A DNA stretch of 54,976 nt. Origin: Caulobacter sp. CCH9-E1. Its GTDB lineage: Bacteria > Pseudomonadota > Alphaproteobacteria > Caulobacterales > Caulobacteraceae. The notes under the pieces were generated by a model, which was not told the origin of the DNA, did no database searches, and was given only the letters and a program-made list of their open reading frames with translations. The position numbers and the translations under genes were made by a program. Shown one piece after another: positions 21,609-30,380 of this stretch. The DNA lies in NCBI RefSeq assembly GCF_001556515.1, contig NZ_LSJA01000368.1:1-54976 (forward strand). Reading direction: 5' to 3'. Positions within the stretch are counted from its first letter, which is position 1, and every line of letters begins with the position of its first letter.

Positions 21609-22084
21609 CCCGGAAACTTCATTAGGTTCGGCTTGGGGATCGCGGCCTTGAAGGTCCCGCGCGACTTGCTGGTGTCGAGACCGAACTCCGCCCAGGCGGC
21701 CAGGAAGCCGTTGGCCTCTTCGTCGGGCGAGGCCGGGACCATCTCCAGCACGGGCCGCGCGGCCACCGCGGCGCGGGCGGCCGTCCAAGCCTCCGGCTCG
21801 GCGGTGGCGTAGTCGCCGTCGGTCGTCACCAGTTGGCTCGCGAGGTCGAGGTCCGAAAAGCGCAGGGTCACCGCGGCGTCGGCGGGCAGGTCCGAGAGGC
21901 CTTCGAGAGCCTCGGTCAGCGCCGTCAGGCTCATCTTGGCGGCGGTTGTGCGCCGCTCGCCGCCCGCCGCGCCCTTGATCGCGGCGGCGCCGGTCTCGCC
22001 GTCGATCCGCCGCACATACGCCCAGCCGCCATAGCTCGGGTCCTGGCGGCAGAGGCTGGCGATCCATAGGGTGACGGCGACCAT
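21605..22084 (-). CDS. RNase H-like fold protein lacking catalytic residues
   Basis: A 159-residue protein whose pattern follows ribonuclease HI: the first strand then GGWAYV (19-24), [20 protein letters not shown] (41-60) matching the GGExxTTNNRMELTAxxEAL segment, then VTLRFSD (72-78), and a terminal [10 protein letters not shown] resembling NERADELA. The acidic residues that bind Mg are not kept: the first Asp is absent, the Glu of MELTA is Ser52 and the last Asp is absent. It is therefore probably a non-catalytic RNase H-fold protein. The homology is my reading and should be treated as moderate. Confidence 0.6.
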   Translation of the reverse strand: MVAVTLWIASLCRQDPSYGGWAYVRRIDGETGAAAIKGAAGGERRTTAAKMSLTALTEALEGLSDLPADAAVTLRFSDLDLASQLVTTDGDYATAEPEAWTAARAAVAARPVLEMVPASPDEEANGFLAAWAEFGLDTSKSRGTFKAAIPKPNLMKFPG

Positions 22085-22184
22085 GGCGAGCTCCCAATCA
22101 ACGTTCTGGCCGGTTTCTAACCTGCTTCGGTCAAGTTGGGGGAGGGGTGCGAACAGAAGGTAAACATCGCCCTAAAACTTATAG

Positions 22185-22199
22185 TTAACGTCATTTTAA
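22185..22199. promoter_or_regulatory. CtrA box, perfect TTAA-N7-TTAA
   Basis: TTAA at 22185-22188 and TTAA at 22196-22199 with exactly seven bases between match the full consensus for the cell-cycle regulator CtrA. It lies 269 bases upstream of the TPR-like gene and 101 bases from the start of the divergent RNase H-like gene. Confidence 0.6.
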
Positions 22200-22345
22200 G
22201 ATCAATGAACGTCGTTCTAATAAATGCCTCCTGGGGAAGAAAGTGGGCGAGTTCGTTGAAGCAAAAAGTGTGCCAAATCGAGGCGTCTCCAGCCATTTTG
22301 GGCGAAGTTGGCCGCGAGGTGTAAAGGCTTGGGAAATATTTATGG

Positions 22346-22381
22346 TTAACGCGCCGTAAAGACCTATTAACCACTTGTTAA
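22346..22381. promoter_or_regulatory. Two adjacent CtrA boxes
   Basis: TTAA-N7-TAAA at 22346-22360 (one mismatch) and a perfect TTAA-N7-TTAA at 22367-22381, 21 bases apart. The pair lies 87-122 bases upstream of the TPR-like gene, a usual distance for CtrA control of its promoter. Confidence 0.65.
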
Positions 22382-22467
22382 AGCTGCTGGCTCCGGTTTT
22401 GCTGCTTGGGCGTTGAACCTTCGACGGCTGTCCCGGGTGGGGACGTCCCCAAGTGGAGTGCGCTGCC

Positions 22468-23829
22468 ATGTTCGAATTCGGACGAGATCTGAAGCGGCTG
22501 TTCGGTGTCGAGACCGAGGCCAAGAGCGCCTGGCGGGACGGCCTGACCGGTGGCGACACCTCGCTGCTGGAACTGCTCGACACACGCCTGTTGGCCAACG
22601 AGGCCCGCTCGGCCGACGTCGCGGCCAGCCGGCTGGGGACCAAGGAGCGCGGCGCGCGCCTTCTGGAAGCCGCCGTGATCTGGCGCGAACTGGCCCGCCG
22701 CACCGGTGACGCCACGGCGCTGCGCAAGGGCGCCGCCCAGGCCGAGGCCGCCGTGAAGATCTTCGAGACCGAGCGCCGCCAAGACGGCCTCGCGGCCGCT
22801 CGCTGCGAGCAGGTCATGCTGGCGCTGCAAGGCGCCGACCTGTTCGGCGACGAGGGCCTTGTGGCCGCCGCCATCTCGACCTTGGCTCGGACGCCCGCCC
22901 AACACCGCACCGCGCTTTGCGGCGCCCTTTCCGCCGCCCTCGAGGGCCGTGCGGCCCTGGCGGCGGGCGATCTCGACCGCGCCCTGGCCGCTGTCCAGGC
23001 CTTTGAGGCGCCGCTACGCGCCCTGGCCGCCGCCAAGCGCGCCAAGGGCGGCGCGGCGCGGCTGCTGCTGGCCGATCAGCGCGCCAACCGCATCGACCTG
23101 ATCCTGAACTGCGCCGCGCGCCTGAAGGATCGCGCCCTGGCGGAACTCGCCGCGTCGGAGGCCAAGAGCGCGCTCGAGGGACTCGACGCCGACTTCGAAC
23201 CGCTGGTGTGGGCGCGACTGGAGTGTCTCCGCGGCGCCGCCCTGGTGCAACTGGGCGACCTGGACGGCGAGATCGCCCGTATCGGCGAAGGCGTCCAGGC
23301 GATCACCGATGCGGGGCAGGTGATCTCGCTGGACCACAGTCCGATGGACTGGGCCCGCGCCCAGGCGCTGCTTGGCGCCGTCCTGCAGACCATGGGCGAG
23401 GCGACCACCAGCGAGCGCGTCTTCGAACAAGCCGTCTCGGCCTATGACCGCGCCACGCAAATCCTGAAGGTCCAGCCGGCCCTGGCCCTCCGCGCTCATG
23501 TCGCCAACAACCGCGCCCTGTGTCTGGCGCGCTGCGCCGAGCTCACCGCCGACCTGGCGGTGCTGGACGCCGCCGAGCTGGCCTTCAAGGCCGAGCTGGC
23601 CGAGGTGCGCGGCGCCCGCGATCCCGCCAGCTGGGCGGTGGCGCAAATGAACCTCGCTCGCCTGTACGAGGCGCGGGTCGAGATCACCGGTCGCGACGAC
23701 GGTCGTCTGGCCCGGGCTGGCGTGGCCCTGGCCGCGGCCTTCGACATCTTCTCGGAGTTGGGCCTGCGCTCGCTGACTGATCTGGCGGCACAAGGCCTGC
23801 AACGTCTCCAGCGGGCTCCGGCGGCCTGA
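22468..23829 (+). CDS. TPR-like repeat protein next to flagellar genes
   Basis: A 453-residue soluble, almost wholly helical protein with degenerate tetratricopeptide-type repeats: clear helix pairs around residues 70-100, 245-275, 290-325 and 390-430 with the TPR-style ANNRALCLARCA and AQMNLARLYEA. No enzyme motif, signal peptide or membrane helix. It probably acts as a protein-binding scaffold in the cytoplasm. It is preceded by perfect CtrA boxes and followed, same strand, by a TonB-C-like gene and fliQ-fliR-flhB, so a role tied to flagellum biogenesis or the cell cycle is plausible but not shown. Confidence 0.75.
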   Translation: MFEFGRDLKRLFGVETEAKSAWRDGLTGGDTSLLELLDTRLLANEARSADVAASRLGTKERGARLLEAAVIWRELARRTGDATALRKGAAQAEAAVKIFETERRQDGLAAARCEQVMLALQGADLFGDEGLVAAAISTLARTPAQHRTALCGALSAALEGRAALAAGDLDRALAAVQAFEAPLRALAAAKRAKGGAARLLLADQRANRIDLILNCAARLKDRALAELAASEAKSALEGLDADFEPLVWARLECLRGAALVQLGDLDGEIARIGEGVQAITDAGQVISLDHSPMDWARAQALLGAVLQTMGEATTSERVFEQAVSAYDRATQILKVQPALALRAHVANNRALCLARCAELTADLAVLDAAELAFKAELAEVRGARDPASWAVAQMNLARLYEARVEITGRDDGRLARAGVALAAAFDIFSELGLRSLTDLAAQGLQRLQRAPAA

Positions 23830-23885
23830 CCCGAAACGGGACGCGGCGGACCCGCCAGAAGAACGACAAGTAAAGGGATGAACTC

Positions 23886-24188
23886 GTGATTGCTTCGCTC
23901 GCCTTGGCCGCCGCCGTGGTCGCCGCTCCTGTTCCGGCCAAGACCGCCTCGGACATGCTCGTCCCGGCCTCGCAGCCGCGCGAGGCCGTCGCCCTGCTGA
24001 ACTGCCTGGTGAAGAACGACGGCCGCCTGACGGCCTGCACGGTTCAGGACGAAACCCCCAGCGAACTCGGCGTCGGCCAAGCCGCCCTGTCGATGGCCTC
24101 GCAGTTCCAGGTCGACCTGCTGGGCCCCGACGGCAAGAGCCGCGCGGGTTCCTACATCCAGGTGCCGGTGCGGATTCGCATCCGATAA
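23886..24188 (+). CDS. Small periplasmic TonB C-terminal-like protein
   Basis: A 100-residue protein starting with GTG at 23886, preceded by AAAGGG. A short hydrophobic start (to about residue 18) looks like a signal peptide. The remainder resembles an isolated TonB C-terminal domain: NCLVKNDGRLTACTVQDETP, then the Ala-rich helix VGQAALSMASQF and the last strand YIQVPVRIRI. Two Cys in the first hairpin (about 40 and 52) may pair. Without the proline-rich spacer or membrane anchor of TonB it cannot energise receptors by itself. Lies 56 bases after the TPR-like gene. Confidence 0.65.
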   Translation: MIASLALAAAVVAAPVPAKTASDMLVPASQPREAVALLNCLVKNDGRLTACTVQDETPSELGVGQAALSMASQFQVDLLGPDGKSRAGSYIQVPVRIRIR

Positions 24189-24265
24189 AGCGCTTCCCTC
24201 GCAGCGCTCATGGGCCGCGACGCGCCGTCGCGGCCTGCGGGATAAGGCCATCGGAAGGTTAACTC

Positions 24266-24280
24266 CTAACGCCTCGTTAA
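24266..24280 (+). promoter_or_regulatory. CtrA box of the fliQ promoter
   Basis: CTAA-N7-TTAA (24266-24269 and 24277-24280) is a one-mismatch CtrA box 68 bases before the fliQ start, with a further TTAA at 24259-24262. Class II flagellar operons of Caulobacter, including fliQR-flhB, are known to be activated by CtrA at such sites. Confidence 0.75.
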
Positions 24281-24348
24281 CCATATCTCGCCCAAGCTAA
24301 AGCCCTCGATTCCACGGCCTTTGGCGGCCGATTCCCAAGAGGCTTTCG

Positions 24349-24612
24349 ATGACGGGCGCCGAGGTTCTAGATGTCGGCCGAGACGCGATCTGGCTGACGC
24401 TCAAGCTGTGCGCGCCCGTGCTGATCGTCGGCCTCGTGGTCGGCGTCGCCATCGGCCTGTTCCAGGCCCTGACCCAGATCCAGGAACAGACCCTGGTCTA
24501 CGCGCCGAAGATCGTCGCGATCTTCATTTCACTGCTGATCTTCCTGCCGATGATGGGCGCGCTGATGAGCGCCTTCATGCGCCAGATCGCAGCCCGCATC
24601 GCGGGCCTGTAG
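24349..24612 (+). CDS. fliQ: Flagellar export apparatus protein FliQ
   Basis: An 87-residue FliQ, a subunit of the FliPQR export-gate core of the flagellar type III secretion system in the inner membrane. Two membrane helices are visible (about 17-38 and 52-72) around the conserved QALTQIQEQTLVYAPKI loop. Length is typical. First gene of the fliQ-fliR-flhB operon, behind a CtrA box. Confidence 0.96.
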   Translation: MTGAEVLDVGRDAIWLTLKLCAPVLIVGLVVGVAIGLFQALTQIQEQTLVYAPKIVAIFISLLIFLPMMGALMSAFMRQIAARIAGL

Positions 24613-24630
24613 CGGAAGGGCAGGGGGCGC

Positions 24631-25386
24631 GTGAATTCCTTCGCCACGGCGTTTCAGGTCTATGTCGCCGCCCTCGTGTTCTCGCGAGTGGGCGCCATGG
24701 TCATGACCATGCCTGGCATTGGCGACCAGACGGTGCCGCCGCGCATCCGCCTGTCGTTCGCGCTCCTGATGGCGCTGTTGCTGGGGCCGTTGGTCCAGGA
24801 CACCGTGCCGCCGATCCCGACCACCCTGGGCGGTCTGGTCGGCGCGATCATCCATGAGATCCTGATCGGCTTGATGATCGGTTCGGTGCTGCGGCTGTTC
24901 ATGATCTCGCTGACCACCGCCGGCGAAATCATCTCGCTGCAGACGACGCTCTCCTTCGCCCAGACCACCAATCCGTCGATGCAGGGCTCGAGCACGGCGG
25001 TGGCGACGTTCCTGTCGATGATGGGGCTGACGCTGATCATGGCGACCGGGCTGCATCACCTGTTCATCGGCGCGATCGTCAAGTCCTACACCCTGTTCCC
25101 GTTCACGCGCGCCGTGCCGGTCAACGACGCCGTCACCCTGGCCGTGCGGACGGTGGCGGAGTCGTTCTCGCTGGGCGTCCAACTGGCCGCTCCCGTGATC
25201 GTCTTCTCGCTGGTCTTCAACCTCGCCACGGGTCTGGTCGGCCGGGTGATGCCCGCGTTCCAGATCTTCTTCGTCGCCTCGCCGCTCAGCGTGATCCTGG
25301 GCCTGTCGCTGCTGGCCCTGTCCCTGGGCGGCATCGCCATGGTCTGGACCGATCGCTATCGCGAGCTCCTGCAGGTCTTCGCCTAG
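24631..25386 (+). CDS. fliR: Flagellar export apparatus protein FliR
   Basis: A 251-residue FliR, the third export-gate subunit. About six hydrophobic helices and the family segments PGIGDQTVPPRIRLSFAL (near 28-45), SMQGSSTAVATFL and the C-terminal GGIAMVWTDRYRELL are visible. It starts with GTG at 24631, 18 bases after the fliQ stop and behind a weak GGGGG-type ribosome site. Second gene of the operon. Confidence 0.95.
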   Translation: MNSFATAFQVYVAALVFSRVGAMVMTMPGIGDQTVPPRIRLSFALLMALLLGPLVQDTVPPIPTTLGGLVGAIIHEILIGLMIGSVLRLFMISLTTAGEIISLQTTLSFAQTTNPSMQGSSTAVATFLSMMGLTLIMATGLHHLFIGAIVKSYTLFPFTRAVPVNDAVTLAVRTVAESFSLGVQLAAPVIVFSLVFNLATGLVGRVMPAFQIFFVASPLSVILGLSLLALSLGGIAMVWTDRYRELLQVFA

Positions 25387-25395
25387 GGGGCGCGC

Positions 25396-26481
25396 ATGGC
25401 GGACGATACGGATCCCGAGTCGAAAACAGAAGAACCGTCGGCGAAACGGTTATCGGACGCGCGCGCCAAGGGCGACGTCGTCAAGTCGGCCGATATCCCG
25501 CAACTGGCCTCGCTGGTCGGCGCCGTCTCGGTGGTGATCCTGGCCGGCGGCTGGCTGACCCGCGACCTTTCCGCCGCGCTCTACCCGTTCATCGCCCACG
25601 CCGGCACGATCGACCTTTCGAGCGGCGGCGCGATGGTGGTGATGAAGCAGGCGACCATGGCCGCCTTGCCGCCGCTGATCCTGGTGATGCTGGTCTCGGC
25701 CTTCGCCGGCGCGGTCGCCCACATCGCCCAGTCCGGCTTCCTTCTGACGCCCTCCAAGCTGAAGCCCGATTTCAGCAAGCTCGACCTGATCAAGGGCCTG
25801 GGCCGCATCTTCGGCATCGACGGCTTCGTTCAGTTCGCGAAGTCGGCGGTGAAGTTCCTGGTCACGGGCCTGATCGCCTGGATGGTGCTGAAGCCGCATG
25901 TCGGCGAGGTGCGCAATCTGGTGGGCCTCGACCCGGCTCTGATGCTGCCCGAGGCGATGAAGCTGTCCAAGTCGCTGCTGATCGCCGTGATCATCTTCCT
26001 GACCGGCACGGCGGCCTTCGACTGGTTCTGGCAACGCCACCGCTTCATGAACCGGATGCGGATGACCCTCCAAGAGGTCAAGGACGAGTTCAAGCAGTCG
26101 GACGGCGACCCGCACATCAAGGGCAAGCGCCGCCAGATCCAGATGCAGCGCTCGCGCCAGCGGATGATGCAGCAGGTGCCCAAGGCGACCGTGGTCGTCA
26201 TGAACCCGACCCACTACGCCGTGGCGCTGAAATACGAGGCCGGCGAGACGCCCGCGCCGCTTTGCGTGGCCAAGGGCGTTGACGAACTGGCCTTGAAGAT
26301 CCGCGCGATCGCCGAGGAGCACGGGGTGCCGGTGTTGGAGGATCCGCCTCTGGCGCGCGCCCTCTACGCCAGCGTCGAGGTGGACGAGGAGATCCCCGTC
26401 GAGCACTTCGAGGCGGTGGCCAAGGTCATCAGCTTCATCCTCAACGGCAAGAAGCCTCAGTCACGGGCGCGTCCGCTGTAG
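25396..26481 (+). CDS. flhB: Flagellar export specificity protein FlhB
   Basis: A 361-residue FlhB, which docks on the FliPQR gate and switches substrate class during hook assembly. It opens with the family motif ESKTEEPSAKRLSDARAKG, has four membrane helices (about 32-50, 80-110, 145-165, 190-210), and a cytoplasmic C-terminal domain with the self-cleavage site NPTH at 270-273. It lies 9 bases after fliR in the operon. The C-terminal tail is short and basic. Confidence 0.96.
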   Translation: MADDTDPESKTEEPSAKRLSDARAKGDVVKSADIPQLASLVGAVSVVILAGGWLTRDLSAALYPFIAHAGTIDLSSGGAMVVMKQATMAALPPLILVMLVSAFAGAVAHIAQSGFLLTPSKLKPDFSKLDLIKGLGRIFGIDGFVQFAKSAVKFLVTGLIAWMVLKPHVGEVRNLVGLDPALMLPEAMKLSKSLLIAVIIFLTGTAAFDWFWQRHRFMNRMRMTLQEVKDEFKQSDGDPHIKGKRRQIQMQRSRQRMMQQVPKATVVVMNPTHYAVALKYEAGETPAPLCVAKGVDELALKIRAIAEEHGVPVLEDPPLARALYASVEVDEEIPVEHFEAVAKVISFILNGKKPQSRARPL

Positions 26482-26581
26482 GCCCTACTTCCGAAAAAGA
26501 CCTAGCCCTCGGGAAAGGTTATTGTTTCAACGATCTCCGGTGAGTCGCAGCCTCGCCGTAACCAAGGTATTCATGCCGCCG

Positions 26582-28660
26582 ATGGCCGATCTTCACCTCC
26601 AGGACAAAGCCATGGCCGGCGCGGGGCGTCGGCGCTTCGATCCGTGGCTGGCGGGCGCGGCGCTATTTTTCCTGGCGGCGGCGGGCTTCTCGGCCGCGCC
26701 GGCGCTGAAGGCGGGGCCGGCCACGCTGGCGGGTCTGCTGCTGCTGCTGGGCGTGGCGGGCGTGGCCGTGCTGGGCCTGCTGGCCATCCGCGGCGCCGCC
26801 CAGAGCGGCGATGATTCCGATCAGGCCGAGACCTTCATCGCCGCCTTGAGCGAGCCCGCCAGCCTGGCCGCGCCGGACGGCCGGGTGCTGGCCGCCAACG
26901 CCGCCTGGCGCGCCCTGATGGGCTCGCAGCGCCGCCTACCCAAGGGCGTGGCCGGCGCTGGCCTGTTCGCCGCCATGATCCAGGCCCGTCATGGCGAGAT
27001 GGCCGAGGGCGCGCTGCGCGCCGGCGACGCCGATCATCTCGCCAAGGTCTCCTGCCTGCCCGGCGGCCGCCTGCTGATCCGTCTGTCGCCCGTCGCCGCG
27101 CCCGAGCCGGCGGCCGAGCCCGTCGCGATCGCGCCGACGGCCGAGCGCGCCGCGCCGCCGCCCAACTCTCTGGACGCCTTCGCCGGCGCTTCGCCGTTCG
27201 GCGCGGCCCTGCTGGAAGGTCTGGAGCCGTTCACCTCGCGCGTGCTGGAGGCCAATCCGGCCCTGACGACCATGACCGGCGCCAAGGCCGGCGTGGTGTT
27301 CGGCGACCTGATCGACGCGGGCTCGCGCGCGGACGCCGAGACACGTCTGGCCGAGGGGCGGGCTGGTCCCTACGAGGTGCGCCTGGCGCGCGACGCGACC
27401 CGCATCGCCCACCTCTACCTCTACCGCGCCGAAGGCCGCCTGGTGGCCTACATGATCGACGTGTCGGAGCAGAAGCAGATCGAGCTGCAACTGGCCCAAG
27501 CCCAGAAGATGCAGGCGATCGGCCAGCTGGCCGGCGGCGTGGCGCACGACTTCAACAACCTGCTGACCGCCATCCAGCTGCGCCTGGACGAACTGCTGCA
27601 CCGTCACCCGGTCGGCGACCCTTCGTATGAGGGCCTCAACGAGATCCGCCAGACGGGCGTGCGCGCCGCCGACCTCGTTCGCAAGCTGCTGGCCTTCTCG
27701 CGCAAGCAGACCGTCCAGCGCGAGGTCTTGGACCTTGGCGAACTGATCTCCGAGTTCGAGGTGCTGCTGCGCCGGTTGCTGCGCGAAGACGTCAAGCTGA
27801 TCACCGACTACGGCCGCGACTTGCCGCAGGTCCGCGCCGACAAGAGCCAGCTCGAGACGGCGGTCATGAACCTGGCCGTCAACGCCCGCGACGCCGTGCG
27901 CGCGGCCAAGGGCGGCGGTGTCGTGCGTATCCGCACCGCGCGCCTGAACCGCGACGAGGCCATCCAACTGGGCTTCCCCGCAGCCGATGGCGACTGCGCC
28001 TTCATCGAGGTCAGCGACGACGGCCCGGGCATTCCGCCCGACGTCATGGGCAAGATCTTCGACCCGTTCTTCACCACCAAGCCGGTGGGCGAGGGCACGG
28101 GCCTGGGCCTCGCCACAGTCTACGGCATCGTCAAGCAGAGCGACGGCTGGATCCACGTCCACAGCCGTCCGGGCGAAGGCGCGGCGTTCCGCATCTTCCT
28201 GCCCGTGTATGACGCGCCGGTGGGCGTCGCCGCCGCTCAGGCCGCGACGACCGAGCCGGCCAAGCCGCGCGCCGCCCGCGACCTCTCGGGCGCCGGCCGC
28301 ATCCTGTTCGTCGAGGATGAGGACGCGGTCCGCAGCGTCGCCGCCCGCCTGCTGCGCGCTCGCGGCTACGAGGTGCTGGAGGCCGCCGACGGCGAGGAGG
28401 CCCTGCTGATCGCCGAGGAGCACGCCGGCACGATCGACCTCTTGATCAGCGACGTGATCATGCCGGGTATCGACGGCCCCACCCTGCTGAAGAAGGCGCG
28501 CGGCTATCTGGGGACCGCGCCGGTGATGTTCATCTCCGGCTACGCCGAGGCCGAGTTTAGCGACCTGCTGGAGGGCGAGACGGGTGTGACCTTCCTGCCC
28601 AAGCCGATCGACATCAAGACCCTGGCCGAGCGGGTCAAGCAGCAGTTGCAGGCGGCCTGA
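26582..28660 (+). CDS. cckA: Hybrid histidine kinase CckA
   Basis: The essential cell-cycle phosphorelay kinase that feeds phosphate through ChpT to CtrA and CpdR. From the ATG at 26582 it has 692 residues: two membrane helices (about 20-36 and 43-66), two PAS-like regions (about 75-165 and 190-310), the H-box [14 protein letters not shown] with His322, an ATPase domain with DDGPGI and [11 protein letters not shown], and a receiver domain (about 575-690) with the phospho-acceptor Asp624 in [10 protein letters not shown]. His322 equals the residue number known for Caulobacter CckA, and the receiver Asp is one off from 623, which supports this start over 26522. It follows flhB, the Caulobacter order. 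Confidence 0.96.
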   Translation: MADLHLQDKAMAGAGRRRFDPWLAGAALFFLAAAGFSAAPALKAGPATLAGLLLLLGVAGVAVLGLLAIRGAAQSGDDSDQAETFIAALSEPASLAAPDGRVLAANAAWRALMGSQRRLPKGVAGAGLFAAMIQARHGEMAEGALRAGDADHLAKVSCLPGGRLLIRLSPVAAPEPAAEPVAIAPTAERAAPPPNSLDAFAGASPFGAALLEGLEPFTSRVLEANPALTTMTGAKAGVVFGDLIDAGSRADAETRLAEGRAGPYEVRLARDATRIAHLYLYRAEGRLVAYMIDVSEQKQIELQLAQAQKMQAIGQLAGGVAHDFNNLLTAIQLRLDELLHRHPVGDPSYEGLNEIRQTGVRAADLVRKLLAFSRKQTVQREVLDLGELISEFEVLLRRLLREDVKLITDYGRDLPQVRADKSQLETAVMNLAVNARDAVRAAKGGGVVRIRTARLNRDEAIQLGFPAADGDCAFIEVSDDGPGIPPDVMGKIFDPFFTTKPVGEGTGLGLATVYGIVKQSDGWIHVHSRPGEGAAFRIFLPVYDAPVGVAAAQAATTEPAKPRAARDLSGAGRILFVEDEDAVRSVAARLLRARGYEVLEAADGEEALLIAEEHAGTIDLLISDVIMPGIDGPTLLKKARGYLGTAPVMFISGYAEAEFSDLLEGETGVTFLPKPIDIKTLAERVKQQLQAA

Positions 28661-28667
28661 GGCCGCC
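28651..28667 (+). terminator. Hairpin overlapping the cckA stop codon
   Basis: GGCGGCC (28651-28657) and GGCCGCC (28661-28667) pair perfectly with the TGA stop codon (28658-28660) as loop. A hairpin exactly on the stop could slow release or terminate transcription; no T run follows. Confidence 0.5.
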
Positions 28668-28679
28668 TGCTCGACTCCC

Positions 28680-28834
28680 CTAGGCCTTGGCCGGCAGGAA
28701 CCGCGGATTGCGCAGCAGCGCCGCGCTGAGATCTTCCAGGACAGCACGCGCAGCAGGAACTGCTGCTCCAGCCACTGCAGGATGAAGGCGCCGATCGCGA
28801 GGACCAGCGCCCAGATCAGGATCGTACGGGTCAC
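28680..28834 (-). pseudogene. Small membrane-protein gene with apparent frameshift
   Basis: From a GTG at 28834 the minus strand reads MTRTILIWALVLAIGAF then LQWLEQQFLLRVL, a credible membrane helix and amphipathic segment. The frame then becomes Cys/Arg-rich and runs antisense through cckA. In the next frame the same DNA gives LEDLSAALLRNPRFLPAKA and a TAG at 28680-28682, 20 bases past the cckA stop. Adding one base in the CTGTCC run near 28743 joins the two into a protein of about 51 residues. So this is either a frameshifted small gene or a sequencing error. The joined protein is not recognised. Confidence 0.4.
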
Positions 28835-28876
28835 GCGGCCGAGGGGGCGCGATCCCCGGCCGTCGTCAATGGCCTC

Positions 28877-29188
28877 TCAGCCCAGTCGCGCCTTGGCCTC
28901 GGCGGGCGCGATCTGGTCGAACAGGATGCGCAGGTGCTGGTCCTTGGCGTGGTCGTTGTGCAGCTCCCACGACAGCGAGACCGGCAGACGCAGACGGCCG
29001 CCATCCGGCAGCAGGGCGACCAGGACGCGCCAGGAGAAGCCGTCGCCGGGATCGCCGAGAGGGTCCTTGAACTCCAGCGGCGCGGGATCGCGCAGGCGGA
29101 AGCGCCTTTCGGCGTTGGCTTCGAACCACGCGCGGTCGGCCTCTGCGGCGGGATCGGTGACCTTGCTGACGATCGTCTTCTTGAGCAT
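28877..29188 (-). CDS. Unknown protein, 103 residues
   Basis: A small soluble protein I do not recognise. It starts MLKKTIVSKVTDP, is charged throughout, and has alternating strands (FSWRVLVALLPDGGRLRLPVSLS) before a helix ending in IAPAEAKARLG. A hairpin GGGTC-TTTA-GACCC (29192-29205) lies immediately before the ATG and could affect translation. It follows meaB on the same strand with an 83-base gap. Confidence 0.6.
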   Translation of the reverse strand: MLKKTIVSKVTDPAAEADRAWFEANAERRFRLRDPAPLEFKDPLGDPGDGFSWRVLVALLPDGGRLRLPVSLSWELHNDHAKDQHLRILFDQIAPAEAKARLG

Positions 29189-29271
29189 GCGGGGTCTTTA
29201 GACCCAAACCGACGCAATTGCCAAAGTGTCGACAACTCTGATCCCGAAGCCGTACGCCGCCTCGGACGGGG

Positions 29272-30255
29272 TCAGTCCAGCCCAAAAGCGGCGAGCAGGC
29301 GATCGGCGGCGACCGAAGCTGGGACCTCGCCAGCGCGAACCGAGGCTTCGAGGTTTGGCGCCAACGCGGCCACGGCGGGCGCTGTCCGGAACGCATCCCG
29401 CAGTCGGTCCTCGACCATCGCCCACATCCACCGCGCGTCCTGGTCGGCGCGGCGGGCGGCGCGCGCGCCATTGGCGGTCATGATTTCGCGGTGGCGCTGG
29501 ATCTGGGTCCACAGCACATCAAGACCCTGGCCGGTCAAACCCGAGGCGGTCAGCACCGGCGGCGTCCAGTCGGGGTGGGCTGGCGTCAGGATGTGCAGGG
29601 CGTTGCGATAGTCGCGCGCCGAGCGCTCGGCCTTGGCGGGATCGGCGTCGGCCTTGTTGATGACCAGCAGGTCGGCCAGCTCGATCAGGCCCTTCTTGAT
29701 GCCCTGCAACTCGTCGCCGCCGCCGGGGATCAGCAGCGCCAGAAAGATGTCGACCATGTCGGCCACCACCGTCTCGGACTGCCCAACGCCCACGGTCTCG
29801 ACGATCACCACGTCGAAGCCGGCCGCCTCGCACAGCAGCATCGCCTCGCGGGTCTTGCGCGCCACGCCGCCCAGCGCGCCGCCGGAGGGGGAAGGGCGGA
29901 TATAGGCGTTGGGCTGGACGCTGAGCTGCTCCATCCGCGTCTTGTCGCCCAGGATCGAACCGCCGTGGCGGCCGGACGACGGATCGACCGCCAGCACCGC
30001 GACCTTGCAGCCCGCCTCGACCAGGTTGCAACCAAAACGCTCGATCGTGGTCGACTTGCCCGCGCCAGGCACGCCGGTGATCCCGATCCTTTGAGCCCGG
30101 CCCGTCAACGGCATCAGCCGCGAAAGCAGCGTCCGGGCCGCGACCTGATGATCGGCGCGGCGGCTTTCGACCAAGGTGATGGCGCGCGCCAAGGCGGCGC
30201 GGTCGCCGGCGACCAGGCGCTGTTCCAGGGCGTCGATGTCGAGAGCAGGATTCAC
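29272..30255 (-). CDS. meaB: Methylmalonyl-CoA mutase-associated GTPase MeaB
   Basis: A 327-residue G3E GTPase that guards loading and repair of the B12 cofactor of methylmalonyl-CoA mutase. The P-loop GVPGAGKST is near residues 60-68, followed by AVDPSSGRHGGSILGDKTRM, the G3-region ETVGVGQSE and the NKAD guanine-specificity motif near 202. The C-terminal dimerisation helices are present. The mutase subunits mutB and mutA lie 1.2 kb upstream on the same strand, separated by two small genes, so the function fits the neighbourhood. Confidence 0.95.
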   Translation of the reverse strand: MNPALDIDALEQRLVAGDRAALARAITLVESRRADHQVAARTLLSRLMPLTGRAQRIGITGVPGAGKSTTIERFGCNLVEAGCKVAVLAVDPSSGRHGGSILGDKTRMEQLSVQPNAYIRPSPSGGALGGVARKTREAMLLCEAAGFDVVIVETVGVGQSETVVADMVDIFLALLIPGGGDELQGIKKGLIELADLLVINKADADPAKAERSARDYRNALHILTPAHPDWTPPVLTASGLTGQGLDVLWTQIQRHREIMTANGARAARRADQDARWMWAMVEDRLRDAFRTAPAVAALAPNLEASVRAGEVPASVAADRLLAAFGLD

Positions 30256-30380
30256 CAGACCTCGCTTAGCCGAGGCCGGCCGATCGCGAAACCAAAACGG
30301 TCAATCGGTCTTGCGGCGCCGGGCAAGGTCGACGATCTGAGGTCGAGGCAACGACGGACGAAGCGGAACGTTCTGGGATC

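Larger units (their letters stand above)
22085..22467. promoter_or_regulatory. 383-base A/T-rich regulatory region
   Basis: The longest non-coding stretch before the IME. It is markedly A/T-rich compared with flanking genes and contains at least three TTAA-type paired sites (listed separately). The short minus-strand open frame within it has unusual composition and no Shine-Dalgarno, so I see no gene here. Confidence 0.6.

Noticed and set aside
22117..22374. 85-codon minus-strand frame within the CtrA-box region
   Set aside because: No ribosome site, unusual A/T-driven composition and overlap with regulatory sites; not a credible gene.
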